Source of the DNA: Neodontobutis hainanensis
Taxonomy: Eukaryota; Chordata; Actinopteri; Gobiiformes; Odontobutidae
Direction: 5' to 3'
NCBI GenBank assembly: GCA_024349245.1
Contig: JALDNG010000528.1
Span: 1-64,000, forward strand
Length of the DNA: 64,000 nt
Positions 1-13,000 of the stretch are shown one piece after another. How positions within the stretch are numbered: position 1 is the stretch's first letter; every line of letters starts with the position of its first letter. The notes beneath the pieces were generated by a model that was not told the DNA's origin, did not search any database, and saw only the letters and a program-made list of their open reading frames with translations. The position numbers and the translations under genes were made by a program.

Positions 1-11
1 ATAACTATTCA

Positions 12-188
12 ACGTTGGTTTCAGAAGATGTCCTTATTGAACAATTTAAAGAATTTCGATGACAGAAACTTTTAAAAAGAGGGAAAAAATCTGTGATGTG
101 TATGTATGTAAGAAATATATCCAACGAAAATGGAAATGATAACTCAGCTCTACGTTTTATAATCAGGAATGGGTCAAAAATAATTTAG
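12..188 (+). pseudogene. Gag capsid fragment (element A)
   Basis: One frame (starting at base 12) runs 58 codons with a single internal stop (TGA after EFR) before TAG at 186-188. It reads like the end of a Gypsy capsid domain: a stretch EDVLIEQFKEFR, a basic KLLKRGKKSV segment, then DNSALRFIIRNG. These correspond in spacing to the family pattern in which a basic 'gk.esv' segment precedes a hydrophobic 'l..fi..gl' segment. The part upstream lies outside the window. No CCHC zinc knuckle was recognised downstream. The assignment rests on pattern memory and on the position ahead of protease and RT. Confidence 0.6.
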
Positions 189-655
189 ATCGCAGTGAAA
201 GAAAGGTAAAAAAGGCGTATTTAAAGTCGAAACGAGCGATTATTATGAGTTTCACTCCCTGTTCAAAAAATCTATGAAAATCTAGAAAATTTTATAAAAA
301 GGTTCTCTTAGGATTTCGACCTCATGTGTTATAGAATAAATGATATAGTAGATCTTAGTAATTCAATATCCGAGTACGCTGCATGAGAAGATGTCTATCA
401 TAAACACTTCTTTTAGAAAATTGATCCAGAAATAGCCTAGTTTAAAGCTTCCAAAGACACAATCAAAAGAGTTGATCTAAGTATTGTTTTAATTTCTACA
501 TAATCTCTCATGCTAGAGATTAATATGAATTAAATCCTGAAAAGTCGTGGAGAAAATTCATTATAAATCTTAAAAAATAATGATCGATTAAAAAACAAGG
601 AATAATAATTAGGATATTTAAAGCTAAACATAATATCTTACAAATGTTCCACAAT
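189..655 (+). other. Element A spacer: expected end of Gag / nucleocapsid
   Basis: This stretch lies between the Gag capsid trace and the possible protease, where a nucleocapsid would be expected. All forward frames are broken by frequent stops. I looked for a CCHC zinc-knuckle spacing and did not find one. Base composition is intermediate, consistent with the rest of the element. Confidence 0.4.
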
Positions 656-739
656 CAAGCTGATATTAGAATCAACGAGAGACTATTAGATTCGTAATTA
701 TATTTTTATCGAATTGGGTACATAACAAGTGAATGCTGA
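656..739 (+). pseudogene. Possible retroviral-type aspartic protease fragment (element A)
   Basis: The frame from 656 reads ADIRINERLLDS, then a stop, then LYFYRIG. The order is like the start of a Gypsy protease, where a beta strand and a turn lead to a hydrophobic L-[LIV]-D-[ST]-G motif followed a few residues later by an isoleucine. Here the Asp and Ser are present, and a stop stands where the Gly would be. It sits in the right place, between Gag and RT. The match is short, so this is a suggestion rather than a firm call. Confidence 0.35.
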
Positions 740-1326
740 TTTTTTCTCCAAAGTATGAATTACGGAAGATATTGATATATAAATTAATATATTTATTTCA
801 ACAATGATAGTTCACACCATGTAGATGAATTTTTATAAATTACTTTTTAATGCATAAATCTTTAGAAAAATGATCATTGATTTCTAAATAATTATGTAAA
901 GTTTTTAATGGAAGTTATTATAATATTCGGGTATTTTGGAGCTCGACACAGCTGAAATCGGCAGGATCAAATCATAAAATCATGAACGTATATTCGATAT
1001 TAAATTCATTTATTTGATGGTAAAAAATCAAACCTAAAAGTTTGAAATAATTGAAAACTTATTTAATGAATACATGTGTAGTGTCCATTATAAGAATGCT
1101 TTTAGAGTTGAATATAATTATTCATCATTTAAAATATTCCATTTATCTAAAAATAATTTTGGCTTTTATTTATTATTATGCCCAAAAACCAATCGACAAC
1201 ACAGTTGAAATAAAATATTTGACAATAACACACTTCAAATTCTGTTGTCTTCTATAATCTAAATATTCATAATAAAGAATAAACATTCAAACTTAAATGA
1301 CCCCATATACTACAGATTAAATATAT
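740..1326 (+). other. Element A spacer between protease and RT
   Basis: This stretch should hold the rest of the protease and the start of RT. No domain motif could be read in any forward frame. A run without stops at 1051-1257 opens only with TTG and encodes a hydrophobic, low-complexity peptide, so I take it as chance. The stretch is more AT-rich than the flanking domain pieces. Confidence 0.4.
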
Positions 1327-1990
1327 CACAAAATTGACCTAGAATCACATAAGGAAAAGGTAAGCTGCCATGAACAATAAAGATTCATTATATTAGGAAA
1401 ATCGGGAAATGTATTGAAAACATGTAAAAATTACATAACTATACTAATCTGTAGTCACTTTTGTGCCCTCAGAAATTATCATACCAATGTAAAACAGAAA
1501 ATTTAGAATTTACGTTGACTACAGAAAGTTAAATATGATCACAAAGAAAACCAAAAAACTAATTCCACTTATATATATCACAAAATAAAAACAAAGACAC
1601 TTGATACTTCTCTATCATTGATTTAAAAACGTAAAACTGGCATATGCCTGTAAAACAATCTGAAAACGAGAAAATTGCTTTCTCGTTTAGTGCAGTATAT
1701 ATGCTATTCGAATTAAAAGCGACGCTTTTTGTTTCACTATGTCTGCAGATAAATTTCATAGGCAAATAAACTAGATATATTTGAATATACTGTTTTTTTG
1801 TATGTATTTGTATAGCAGCTTCGATATTATTTAAATCAAAAGAAGAAAATTATGATAATATGAAGACTATATAATAATATTCAAAGTGCAGATCAAGCTA
1901 TAATCTCTTTCATATTTTTTTCTTCAACAAGAAATATCCTTCTACGAGATAATATTTGATGAAGCTAAATGCGTCAAGATCATATCTTAA
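1327..1990 (+). pseudogene. Reverse transcriptase fingers and palm, broken (element A)
   Basis: Reverse transcriptase copies the element RNA into DNA. Five readable pieces follow one another. HKIDLES (1327-1347) matches the start of the Gypsy RT region, usually H-x-I-D-T-G. YVDYRKLN (1511-1534) is the highly conserved VDYRxLN motif. YFSIIDLKT (1605 on) is the motif-A strand with its catalytic Asp, followed in the same frame by EKIAFSFS at the K-T-A-F position, with one stop in 55 codons up to 1769. SKEENYDNMKTI (ending at 1871) is the segment after the catalytic YxDD. FFLQQEISF (about 1916-1942) is the usual 'C-x-F...E-x-x-[FY]-L-G' segment. The YxDD itself is not recognisable, because I-A-A-S stands there. 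At least three frame changes and several stops show this is dead. Confidence 0.9.
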
Positions 1991-2027
1991 TATAGAGTAT
2001 AAATATGCTACATCTGCAACGAGTGAA

Positions 2028-2177
2028 GATGTTCTAACGTTGATGGAAATAGCTAATCATTACTATAAGATTTTAATCATGAATTTTGCTGACATCTAAA
2101 AGCCAATACATCTTTTTCAACAAAACAAATATGAATTTATTTTAAATGAGAAGTGTTTTGAATTTTTTAAAAAGTGA
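2028..2177 (+). pseudogene. RT thumb / connection segment (element A)
   Basis: The frame from 2028 is open for 50 codons with one internal stop. It reads LMEIANHYYKILIMNFADI, a stop, then KPIHLFQQNKYEFI and KCFEFFKK. This follows the family pattern in which F-L-G-L-x-N-Y-Y-R-x-F-I is followed by F-A-x-I-x-x-P-L, an aromatic W/F position and a C-x-x-A-F-x-x-L-K helix. It sits directly between the palm and RNase H. The conserved L-G of the first motif is replaced by M-E. Confidence 0.9.
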
Positions 2178-2221
2178 AAATGCGTATGGTTAATCAGTCT
2201 ATTCTATAGTATCCTAACACA

Positions 2222-2456
2222 CTCTTCATATTAAACGTTTTAAAAGATACAAGTAGTCTGGCAATTGAATCAGTTTTGGAGCATAATGGAAATTTTATCT
2301 CATTTGCCTCGTTAGATCTAAATAAAACCAATGAGACTTATTCAAATTATGAGGTGGAATACCCTACTAGAGTATTTGCTCTCAATAAATACAGATAATA
2401 TTTACATTTTAAAAGATTCAAACTTTATTGCGATCGTGAAGAATTTTAAATGGCTA
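2222..2456 (+). pseudogene. RNase H, near-complete but broken (element A)
   Basis: This is the best preserved piece of the element. RNase H removes the RNA strand during reverse transcription. One frame reads through KDTSSLAIESVLEHNG, then FISFASLDLNKTNETYSNYE, then VFALNKYR, a stop, and YLHFKRFKLYCDRE. The order matches the Gypsy family: T-D-A-S, G-A-V-L, I-x-[FY]-x-S-x-x-L, E-x-x-Y-S-x-x-E-x-E, the A-x-x-x-x-R-x-Y-L helix and a final T-D-H. The acidic residues at the expected active-site places (Asp of DTS, Glu of NYEVE, Asp of CDR) are still there. Two stops, at the R-x-Y junction and after REEF, break it. Confidence 0.92.
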
Positions 2457-2808
2457 CATAAAAACAAATTTAAGGAATAGCATTTAATTTAAATGAACCA
2501 TTCAAAAAAAGAATTCTATTAGATACTATTGGTGACCAAGAAACCGATGAGAAAAACGCTTATATCTTATTGGGGGATTGTTCAGCCACATAGAAAAAAT
2601 AAACTGTTTCGGAACACGGTATGTTAAATGCACAATAATATAACACAGTATTTTATATTGTCTGCATGGTAGAAAAAGAAACAACAACCAACTGTGATAA
2701 AAACGATAAACTCGCAAGTAAAAGTTATTGAAAAAATTTAATCAGTTATAATTAGTAAAAGATGCCGGGCATCTAATATATTATAAGATTTTTATTGGTG
2801 ATATATCT
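2457..2808 (+). other. Element A linker between RNase H and integrase
   Basis: This is the position of the tether and the start of the integrase N-terminal region in Gypsy Pol. I see short in-frame pieces but no assignable motif. A 63-codon open frame on the - strand at 2526-2717 lies opposite and is taken as chance. Confidence 0.5.
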
Positions 2809-3339
2809 ATGAATGTTATTGTACCTAAGACACTTAGAAAACTCTATCTTCTTCATTTACATGACATGATCGTTTCAGATCATCGATTATAAGAAAACAC
2901 TCTTGTTCATTTTAGAAATATTTGATATATGCCTGACGCGTATGGCAATGCACAAAATTATTGTCAGGAATGTTCAAATGTGTAGAAGTATTTTTAAAAT
3001 CCACATGAATGGCACAGTCCACTTCAGCGGCTATCACTCAATGGGAAACTATTAATATAAATATTTTAGAGCTACCATATATTCAGACAATTTGTTTACG
3101 CGCTTGATATTAAAAATTATTTAACAAATGGGTAAGTAGCATTCATACTATCGAATCAAACTGCTGAAACTGTAATTAAACATTTGAAAGAGGTTTTGGC
3201 AAATTTCGGTCTTACAAAGAATGTTCAGTTAGATAATGTCAAGACGTTCGATCTTATGTTAATTTTAAAAGCTCTAGCAGGAAAAATAAAAATCATAAAT
3301 ACATCTTTACATTCACAAGGAAACGTTATAATAATTTAG
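2809..3339 (+). pseudogene. Integrase: HHCC zinc domain and DDE core, stops only (element A)
   Basis: Integrase inserts the cDNA into the host genome. A single frame carries the whole region for 177 codons, broken by stops but without a frameshift. It opens with VIVPKTLRKLYLLHLHD and then SDHRL, giving the two His of the HHCC zinc site; NYCQEC supplies the two Cys. The sequence EWHSPLQRLSL follows, near the usual PLQPL/W position. The core has FVYALDIKNY (first catalytic Asp), NQTAETVIKHLKEVLANFGL, then VQLDNVKTFD (second Asp) and SLHSQGN at the H-P-Q-x-N-G position. The segment 3088-3339 has only one stop in 83 codons. I did not place the catalytic Glu with confidence. Confidence 0.92.
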
Positions 3340-4010
3340 TTATAAGCTCAGAAAACAATATTCTCAGAAAAATATAAGAAAATATTATGAGTGGCATAAA
3401 TTTCAACAGATTGTCACAAACGATTTCAGGTTGCAGGATATATAACCATTTAACTATCAAAATTTTAAGCTGTTAATGGAGGAAACAGCATAATTAACTT
3501 TGGGAAACTCAATTAAGAATGTTTGATTATGTTCTAGACTGAACTCGACAAAACTCTCCTTTATCATACTTCACGATATCATAGGAATGAAATAAATTGA
3601 TATTCAGAGACATCCAAATATTATTATTATGAAAAAATAATTCCAGATTTGTGCATAATCAACAGCACATAAGAGTATCTTTTAAAAATTCAACGCTCTT
3701 GATATACAATTTTTTATAAGGATAGAGGATATGAGACGATATGTGTCAAAACAGTTAAGATACTGAAATTTTACAACTAAAAAACTAAAATTGAAAGACA
3801 AAAATGCTGAAGCAAATCCTATTTTGGATGACGAGTGAGGCGTCAATGAATAATGAAAATTCCTGAATCTTTTTTTTCACGAATATGAAATAAGATATCC
3901 ATTGTGAAGGGGTCAACCATTAAGACATGTATTAAATATTGTAATCTTCAAATCACACATGGATGTGTTTTAAAGGCAGATAAATGATGAACACGCTCAT
4001 TTTATCAAGA
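3340..4010 (+). other. Element A tail: possible Pol C-terminus and 3' end
   Basis: G+C stays higher than in the flanking desert to about 4010, so this probably belongs to the element. Around 3725-3780 one frame reads GYETICVKTVKILKFYN, which could be the short beta-strand segment near the end of Gypsy integrases that ends in 'LKxY'. Further on, ANPILDDE (near 3813-3836) is followed at once by a stop. I could not identify an envelope gene, polypurine tract or LTR. Confidence 0.35.
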
Positions 4011-7000
4011 TTAGTGTTAAATATTTTACATATAAACTTTATAAATAAAATATTTTAAGAATAATAACATAGACATTTTATGACTAATATTTTATAGTAT
4101 CAAAAAAAATTTTAATTATAAATTTATCTAATTCTGCTTCTATTATTGTATATATGAAAATCATGTCGATTCTTATGGATTTTTAAATATATATTAGTTA
4201 TTTAGTTATAATATATTTTTACAGTATCGTAAAATTTATTTTGATTTTTATATAATTTTTCTGAAATAATATAATCAAAAAAATATGTCTTTAATAATAC
4301 AAATGAATTTTTTACATTTTAATACATAATATAATTTTTATAAGTTTTTTTATAAATTTAGATCGCAAAAATTAAATTTGTTAAAATGTTAGTCAAAAAT
4401 GATTTTGTTATGATATATCTAGTTTGTAGAATAGCACTTAGAAACTTCGAAAATTTCATTTTATAAAAATGCTTGAATATTATTTATAAATTTTGATTTC
4501 ATTATACTGTAAAAAATTAACATAGTAACTAAATAAGATGGGTTTAAAGAATACTCAAATATAAATGATCTTGAGGAATTTTAAATTACAATATTTTATT
4601 TTTTTACTAATTTTTATAATAGAGATTTGAATAATGGTTATAATTTTTATTTTATTAATTAATTTTTAAAAATTTTTTAATATTTTCGTTATATTATTAA
4701 ATATTGTTTGTTAATATAAAGATTTATATTCAACATACTTAAGGTACAAAACTATTTATGCTAATTTTAATATAAAGATTATTTTTAGAACAGAGACTGA
4801 TCAAATATTTTATATATTTTTGAACTTTTAGATATTATAAACTATTATGATTTCATTATATTAAGATGTTATTTTAAAATAAAATTGTATTCATGTTAAT
4901 TATCTTCTTCAATAAAATAGATTATTTAAAACAAATAACTTAATATCTTATTCTTTTATAATATATTAAAACGATAGTTATACTGTGAATTAAAAAATGA
5001 TGTTATTATCATTTTAAATTTAAGGGAATGCTACATAATATATCTATGTTAGAAAACCTTATATTTTACACTTTTAGAATTTTTAAAATATTGAATGGCA
5101 ATGCTCATCATAATTTTTCATATGTTTAATCCAATCAACTATTAATATTTTATTGAGGTTTATTTTTCTTTTAATGAATATTCTATAAGTAATTCACAGT
5201 TTAGCGCCATAGGAAAGTTAAAAACTATACTTAATCATTGATTGAACAAAACTTTATTCTATTATTCATAAATGTAAGCATATAAAAATTGTTTTACAAA
5301 TAATTTTTTATGTCAATTTATTTTCCTTGTGGTAATTTAAGTCTAAATTTCAAATTCAATATTCATTTGATATATTTAAAAGTATGTAAAAATCAGATAT
5401 TCTTAAAATATTGATCACATCAAATAAATAAAAAGATATTCATTTACATCATATTTTTATTATTTATGAAGAACGATTTTAATAATATCTTGTCATAGAT
5501 TAATCTTTTTTATCCTATATTAACTTTTTTTCATTTATTTAATATTTTGCTTTGAAATAAATATTTATGTAATTATCCGAATATAAATATTTAATGAATT
5601 ATTATCAATTGAAATATAACCAGAAAAACCATTAAAAATAAAATGCATCGAAATATATTTTTTGACGCATTCACAATATCTTTTATTTACCTAACATAGA
5701 AAAGTTTTTTTCAATATATGAGATCGATTAAAAGAAATATATTTAATATTTTATGATTGACTAAAATTATATTTTCAAAATTTATTATATGGTTATTATA
5801 TTTATATATATATTGATTTATTTGAACGTCATTTTTCAAAAAATTTTTGGGTATTTATAAATTAAAATTAAATATATAAACAACGATTTTTGTTGTTTTA
5901 TTGAAATATACTTGAAAAATGTTCAAAAATATTTATTTTTTTTATTTATTTAAAGAATAATGGTTTTAAAGATATTATTCATAAAAATAATATGAAGATG
6001 GAATTTTCTGGTCATTATAACTTAAAATAATTTATTCGAAAAGAAAATAAACTGGATAAATAAGTTTAATTTATTGTTAAAGGAAATGTAAACACAAATC
6101 AAATAATTTATTTGAGAATAAATATTTTTAAAAAAAGGTATTTAATTAATTTGAAACTTTTTGAAAACTTTTCCTGATAATAAAAGATGGCAATATATTC
6201 TTCAAAATATTTCAAATATATATTTATTGATTTTTTTAAATACAAGAAATTCTATAATACAATAAGAACAATGTCAAAACGTTTCAAAAATTCTTTTAAA
6301 ATATTCAAATAATTTACTATTATTGTATTGATCTATTAAAATTGTTTATTATAATGAAAAAAAAATTCATAATGAATTGTATCAATGTTATAATTCAAAT
6401 ATATCATTTACCACAAAATAAATTTAAATAGGTATAAAATTACTTTGGATAATAAACAGATTTTTAAATTAAAAATATTATAATTTGAATAAGACTATTT
6501 ATTATTTAAAAATAGTCAATTATTACCTTATTATATTTAAAAAAATAAAAATTTACTTAAATATTTAGTAAATACAATTCGCACGTCCCATACTTTTTAC
6601 ATAATAATATTTGATTCAAACTCTAAAGAGTATTTGTCATAAAATTGATTTTATTTATTGTTAAAATCGATACATATACTTAATTATTTTGAATAAATAT
6701 TTACGATTTAAAAAAGAAAGGATATTTTTGTATCATACAAAAATTCAGCATGTTTTAAAATATAAATCTTTTAAAATATGAGTTAAATGTTGTTTATATA
6801 TATAACCTTAATATGTAAATATTAATTTGTATATTTATGATAATTATAAATATACAGGGGATATTTATTTAATCTTATTTTGTATGGTGAGAGTTGATTA
6901 ATAAAATACGATCTATTTTACAATATTTATAACCATAGATATTTTATTCCTTTTGGAAAAAAATGTATATTTTAAAAACATTAAAAATTTATAATAAAAA

Positions 7001-10000
7001 AAACATACTTCATAATAGAAAAATAGATATTGCACATTTTAAAAAATTCAAAATAATTCGTGTTTATAAAATTAATTAATGTTTGTAACAAAAAAAATTC
7101 TTCTTTCTAATGAAAATTAACGATAAAATAAATGTTTTTATTTTGAACAATCTCTAATACATCTTGTAAATATAAAAAAATAAAAATTACTAATTTACAA
7201 TAAACGTGTTAAAATCATGCTTACTATATTTTATTTTTAAGATATTCTTAAAATAATTATTTAACAAAATGAACATTAAATGTTATCAAAATTTTTAATC
7301 CTGCATTTTCGCATCTTAAATTTTATGTAAATTTTTATTCTTGAAAAGTAATAGTTTCTTTCAAATTAATTAATAATATATTGATATTCACATATTTTTT
7401 AATACGATTAATAATTATAAACATCAAAATAATATATTAAAATTGTTATTATTCAGGTCTATAACATTTTATCGCTTTTAAATAATTTGAAAATAATCTA
7501 TTTTGCAAACTCTTAAGAATTAATATAAATAAGTTCATTCTTAAACAGATTTAAACTATTACAGAGAATTATAATTATATTTACATTATCATTATGCATC
7601 TAAAAATAGTTATCAATATTTTTAACGTTAACAAAAAATATTTTTTCATAATTTATCAAATTATTAACTAATATTTAAAAAATTCCACTGAAGGTTATTA
7701 TTAAATAATTAAATATATCATGTTTTAATATTTTGTAAATTAAATTAACAAAAATTTTATAGTTTAATTCAAGCATTATATTATTAAATGGTTATTCCTC
7801 GAATATATTTATATTTACAATCAATTAATTAAATTGATAAAATTTTGTTTCTTAAAATATGCTACTTCCAATAATAACGTTGAAAAAATAAATTTAACCT
7901 TTCCGTGTTATTTATGTCCATTTAGTTTTATGCTATACTTTTATAAAGGAAGTTTTTAATTAATCTTAATTAAATATTTTAAAAATTGAAATATTCGCAA
8001 AGAAAGGTAAACATTTTTATTCAAACACTTCATAAAAATAATTGTTATTTTTACAGATGAATTCATATATATGAAAATGGTTTTTACTCATTATAAAAAA
8101 TTTGACATTAGTTTTATTATTATCTGTTAAATAATAGCAAATTGTTTCAATGTAAATATATTTGTTTGTTCAAGATTTTATATTTTCCTGGCAAACCTTC
8201 AATATATATTGAGGAAAAAAATAAAATAATAAATATTTTTTACTTAATGTATGGCGTGAAAATATAAAATTTATTCAAAATAACCTTTTATTTTTGATCA
8301 AACCAAAATATAGAACGTTTTTCAAATATAATAAAATTCGAAACCCATCTTGTGTAAATCTTATGAGGTAAAAATACTTTGCATCAAAAGATATTTAAAA
8401 GCATATGTCGATTAAGAATGTGTCAGATATTTTTTGCAGAAGTCGTATATATTCAGATGAAAAAAAATACATAAGCACTAAAGCTTAAAAATTATTGGGA
8501 ATCATAAATTTATTATTTATTTTGTAAAATATACACATCTTTAAACTGATAAATCATATCTTCTAGCCATTTAAAAAATATATCAATATTATCATGAATT
8601 GATCTTCAAAAACGTAGATCCACAAAAAAAACAAGATTTAACAAGAAAGTGATAGAAGTAATGATATATTTTTGAATAACATATTACAGTTTTCATAAAA
8701 GGTACATTAATAATTTTTGTCTTTGCAATATATCTTGATATAGAATATTAAGAAAAAAAAATGCAAATTCAATAATAAATACAAAGAAAATTATTATATT
8801 CCTTAAAATAAATTTTAATTTTATACTTTTTTAAAACACCGTAGTGAATATGTATTCAAAATGAATAAATATAATTGAGTTAAATAATTTCATTTCTCAA
8901 GATGTTTATAGTTTTAAATATAAATCAGTATAAAGCCGTAGAAAGTTACATATTATTTTCAAGATACATGCAATTTTTTCAAGAATAACTAAATATAAAT
9001 ACATAACAAGTATGAGTAAAATGAATATTTTTAACATTATTATTTTTAACATAAAGTAAAAAATAAGATAAGATAAAATAACAGATTAAATAAAACATCA
9101 TTTGAAAGTGCAACTCATACAAACAAATAATTTAAATATTTTAGCTAAAATTATTTTTAAATCCAATTGTATTGTATATCTTAAATTGATAAATCAAGTC
9201 AACAATCAAATTTTTAAAATATTTTGTGAATATAATATTATAAACATTGATTTATCGATTGTTAATCAATATATTTACATTATTTGAAAAATTTATGTTA
9301 AAACGTCAATAGTTTATGAAATTACTCAGAATACAAATCTTCGGTTTTGTCAATCGTGTGTAAAAATAATTTTTGAGATTCGGGCAGATAAATATAACAG
9401 ATATTTAAATTACTTTTATATCGTAATAAGGTATTTTTTAAATAGGTATCTCAAAGAAGAAAGTCGATAACATTTAAATTAAACGTAAACCTACCATCTA
9501 ATTTGTATATTCATATGTATTTAAATTTATCAGAAATTTCTCAAAATTAATACATAACAATGTATGTTTTGAATTTATTAAATCGTAAAGATTTTTAGAG
9601 TTCATAAAATCGAAAAAATAATGTTGGAATTGTAATATTTATAGAAAATTTTATAGCTCTTAAATAATGCTTTTGCGATTTAAAAAAGAAACACAAATTC
9701 GATGAATATATATTCTACATATTTGAATTTACTTAGAACAAATATAGATATCTTCTCATAAACAGAAAATTATAATATCTTTTCAGAGTTTGATGAAATA
9801 AAATATATCTTTCATATTAAAATTTTAAAATAAAAAATAATAGTTTACTAATTTTGCGAACTGTACATTTATCACATTAAATTTAATATTTCTTGAAAGA
9901 AAGTCAAAATCAGAATTTATGGAAATTATAAATGATCGATGTGTGGTTAACTGTTTATTTTTGAACAATAGAACTATTCAATGGATTGACCATGTGTGTG

Positions 10001-13000
10001 ATATACCATATATCTTAAAAATCAATAATCTAAAAATTTATAAACACATAAATATATGAATTTATTTATATAAATTCATAAGGTTATAAAAATTTTATAT
10101 TTTTAAATAAATATAATACATAATGTAAAAATTAAAATCAAATTATTGAAAACGTGTATAATCTTTATCTTTAATATTTTGTTTATTCAAATAAACATTT
10201 AAGAAATATTAAAGAAAATTTTCTAACTGAAAATAATGACTTTCGATTGTTAAAAACGTTTTAAATACAATTTAATAATTAAGTTAAATTCATAAAGCGA
10301 AAAAATATAATGTATATAAAAAAAATTTAATTCAATTACGCTGTCTACGTCAAAATTAAAAAGTTTTATTTTACCATTTAAATACATTACTTGAAATATA
10401 TCACCAATAGAAGTCAAAGATTAGAATCTTATTTGATATAAATTTTCATTTTTAATATGTTGTATCTCTTGAAACATACAAACCAATTTCTTTGATAAAA
10501 ATACAAGGTTTAATAACTATAGTTAAATGAGATTTAAAAGATATAATATATTTAATGTGGAATTGAAACTAATGCATGACAAAAATCAGTAAATAGGCTA
10601 AGCGTAGTTTTAAATCATAGCATCTCAATGAATCCTTTTTAAGTCTTTAACTCAGCTGTATACTGAAGAGGAGCTAAAATTTTAGAATATGAAATAATTT
10701 GGTTGTCAAATAAAAATAAATAATTATAATTTAGAAATTTTAGTTTTAATGATATTGTTCATTTGGAATTTTAAATTTAGAATCTTATCATATAAACTAA
10801 CATTGAGACAGTAGCAAATATATAAAAATATATTTAAATAATGAATTAAGAATAATATCTATCACAATTAAAATAAAATATCAAAATCGATGTAAATAAA
10901 AACGTCAACATTTTCTATCATATCAAATCGAAATAAATAATTTATTATTGTTGTTCAAATTTTTAAATGACTGAAGTTAAATAAAAATTCTATTTTCAAA
11001 AATTTATATTTATTAATCATTTAAATTATATATAATTCTGAATATTTTTAGTAGATCCTCAAAAGTCAAAACATTTATAAGTAAAAAATAATAAGTATGA
11101 CAAATTGTATTCACAAATTCATTCCAATATTGCAAAATATATTTGGTTTATATTATCTATCATTTCTCAAATGATAAACATATATTTTATTCATTGTTTT
11201 ATATATAATTAGAAAATATTAAAACATAATAATTTTTTTTCTTGTTTGTTAAATATAGAATAATAGGATATTCGGTCTGTAATACCTTTTGAACTATTAT
11301 TGGAAGTATTGCAAGGAACTGGAACCCAATCTATATATTTTAGCATATCACAGATTTAATTAATTTTTGTTATTTTTACATTCAAAATTTGTTTCTGTTA
11401 AATAAAGTAAAAATTTGTTATATTGAATAATTTAAAAGAGAAATCCACACGATTTATACGAATTCATCAAATTTTACAATATGTATATGTTTTTAATTTT
11501 ATTTTTTAATTTAAAACTAATATTGAGATTTTACCTCTAGTGTGTATTTTTCTTTCGTATATTTCATCAAAGCATTTGGCTAAATAATATTTTATATTAG
11601 AAAAATGTTTTAAAGTATTTGAGTAATTATTTTTATTTTAACGCGCATGGCATTCTCTCGTGTATTTATTTTAAATATTTTATTAAAACAAATTTATGTT
11701 GAAATAAAATTATGATTTCTATGTATGTAATTATATTAAGAAATACTTGTGTTAGTTTCATCAACAGTGCAACTCGATTTTTTCTGATTACCTAATAAAT
11801 ATTAATATCTTGTTATTTTTGAATGGATTATTGATGAATATTTTATCTTGAAAATAAAAATAGATATCAGTTCATAAATTATATTTTATTTTATATTTTA
11901 GTTAAATAAATAAATTTATTTCAACTTTAAATATTAATAAATTTATCAAAAAGTTAAGAACGTTAAATATTTTTTATTTTATTATAGTTCCAAATTTTAC
12001 CTTTTATGCCATTTGAAGAGGAAGGAAGGTATGCTAATTTAAATGATTGAAATTTAATTAAATAAATTTTGAAAAATATTGCAAAATAATAAAAAATAAT
12101 TTTTTGAAATTTTAAAAAATTAAGGTAATTTGTAATATTATTATAGTATAAAATAATTGCATTTTAAAAATAATAATTAATATTATATTTGTGAGCCACT
12201 TAACGATTATATAAATAATATGTTAAGGCAAATACCTTTTATAATTTTAGTAGAATTTCTTTCTTCAAAACAGTTTTTTTCTAATTAATAAATGTAAGTA
12301 TTTGCAAAAATAAAAATAATTTTAATTTAATATATTTATTCAATTCATTATTTTTTTAATTCGATTTTTCAAATCTTTATTAAAAATACGCTTAGCTTAA
12401 AATATTATATTATTTATTTTGTGTTATTATTTATTGCTCAATTTTATGCCGGTCAAACAAAATGAAAATTTTATTTAAGTTTATGAAAAATATTTCAAAA
12501 AATAATTATAAAATTTAATTTATGTTAAATCGAAAAGCAAAATTATGTTAGAAATTATTTCGTTAAATTATTCAGACTATAATAATGATGTGAATTAATT
12601 AAATTCGAATGTTAAATATAAAAAAATATCATTAACTTAATTTAAATCCTCAATATATCGTAAAAATATAGTACATTGATAACAACGAATGAAGAATTGT
12701 TATTATCCGAAAATAATAATTAAAATCCAAATAATTATATATTTAATTTTTTAAAACTGTTCACTAATACCATTTGTGATAATTTATAATGTGAATAAAA
12801 CCGAATAAATATTTATTTATATTAAATGACATTAAAAAATATGAAAATAATTTACAATTATTTTAAATAGTTTTCTAATTTCCGATTGTATCAATATATC
12901 ATAATTTGTGAAAATGATATTTAAATATAATTGATGTTGTAAATATAATTATTTTTAATAAGCAATTATTTAGCTTATTTTTTATAATGTTCATGAGGTT

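Larger units (their letters stand above)
1..4010 (+). mobile_element. Element A: decayed Ty3/Gypsy LTR retrotransposon
   Basis: This is a less AT-rich island whose + strand carries, in order, traces of Gag (12-188), protease (656-739), reverse transcriptase (1327-1990), thumb/connection (2028-2177), RNase H (2222-2456) and integrase (2809-3339). RT, then RNase H, then integrase is the Ty3/Gypsy order; Ty1/Copia has integrase before RT. Every domain is broken by stops or frame changes, so no polyprotein can be made. The left end is cut by the window, since Gag starts at once. The drop in G+C near 4010 marks the right limit. I could not define either LTR, a primer binding site or a target-site duplication. 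The domain order and motifs make the class very likely; the lineage within Gypsy is not settled. Confidence 0.9.

Noticed and set aside
1051..1257. 68-codon + strand frame within element A
   Set aside because: It starts with TTG, is hydrophobic and Ile/Tyr-rich, and shows no protease or Gag motif.
1559..1765. 68-codon - strand frame
   Set aside because: It is opposite the RT palm of element A, whose + strand motifs are clear.
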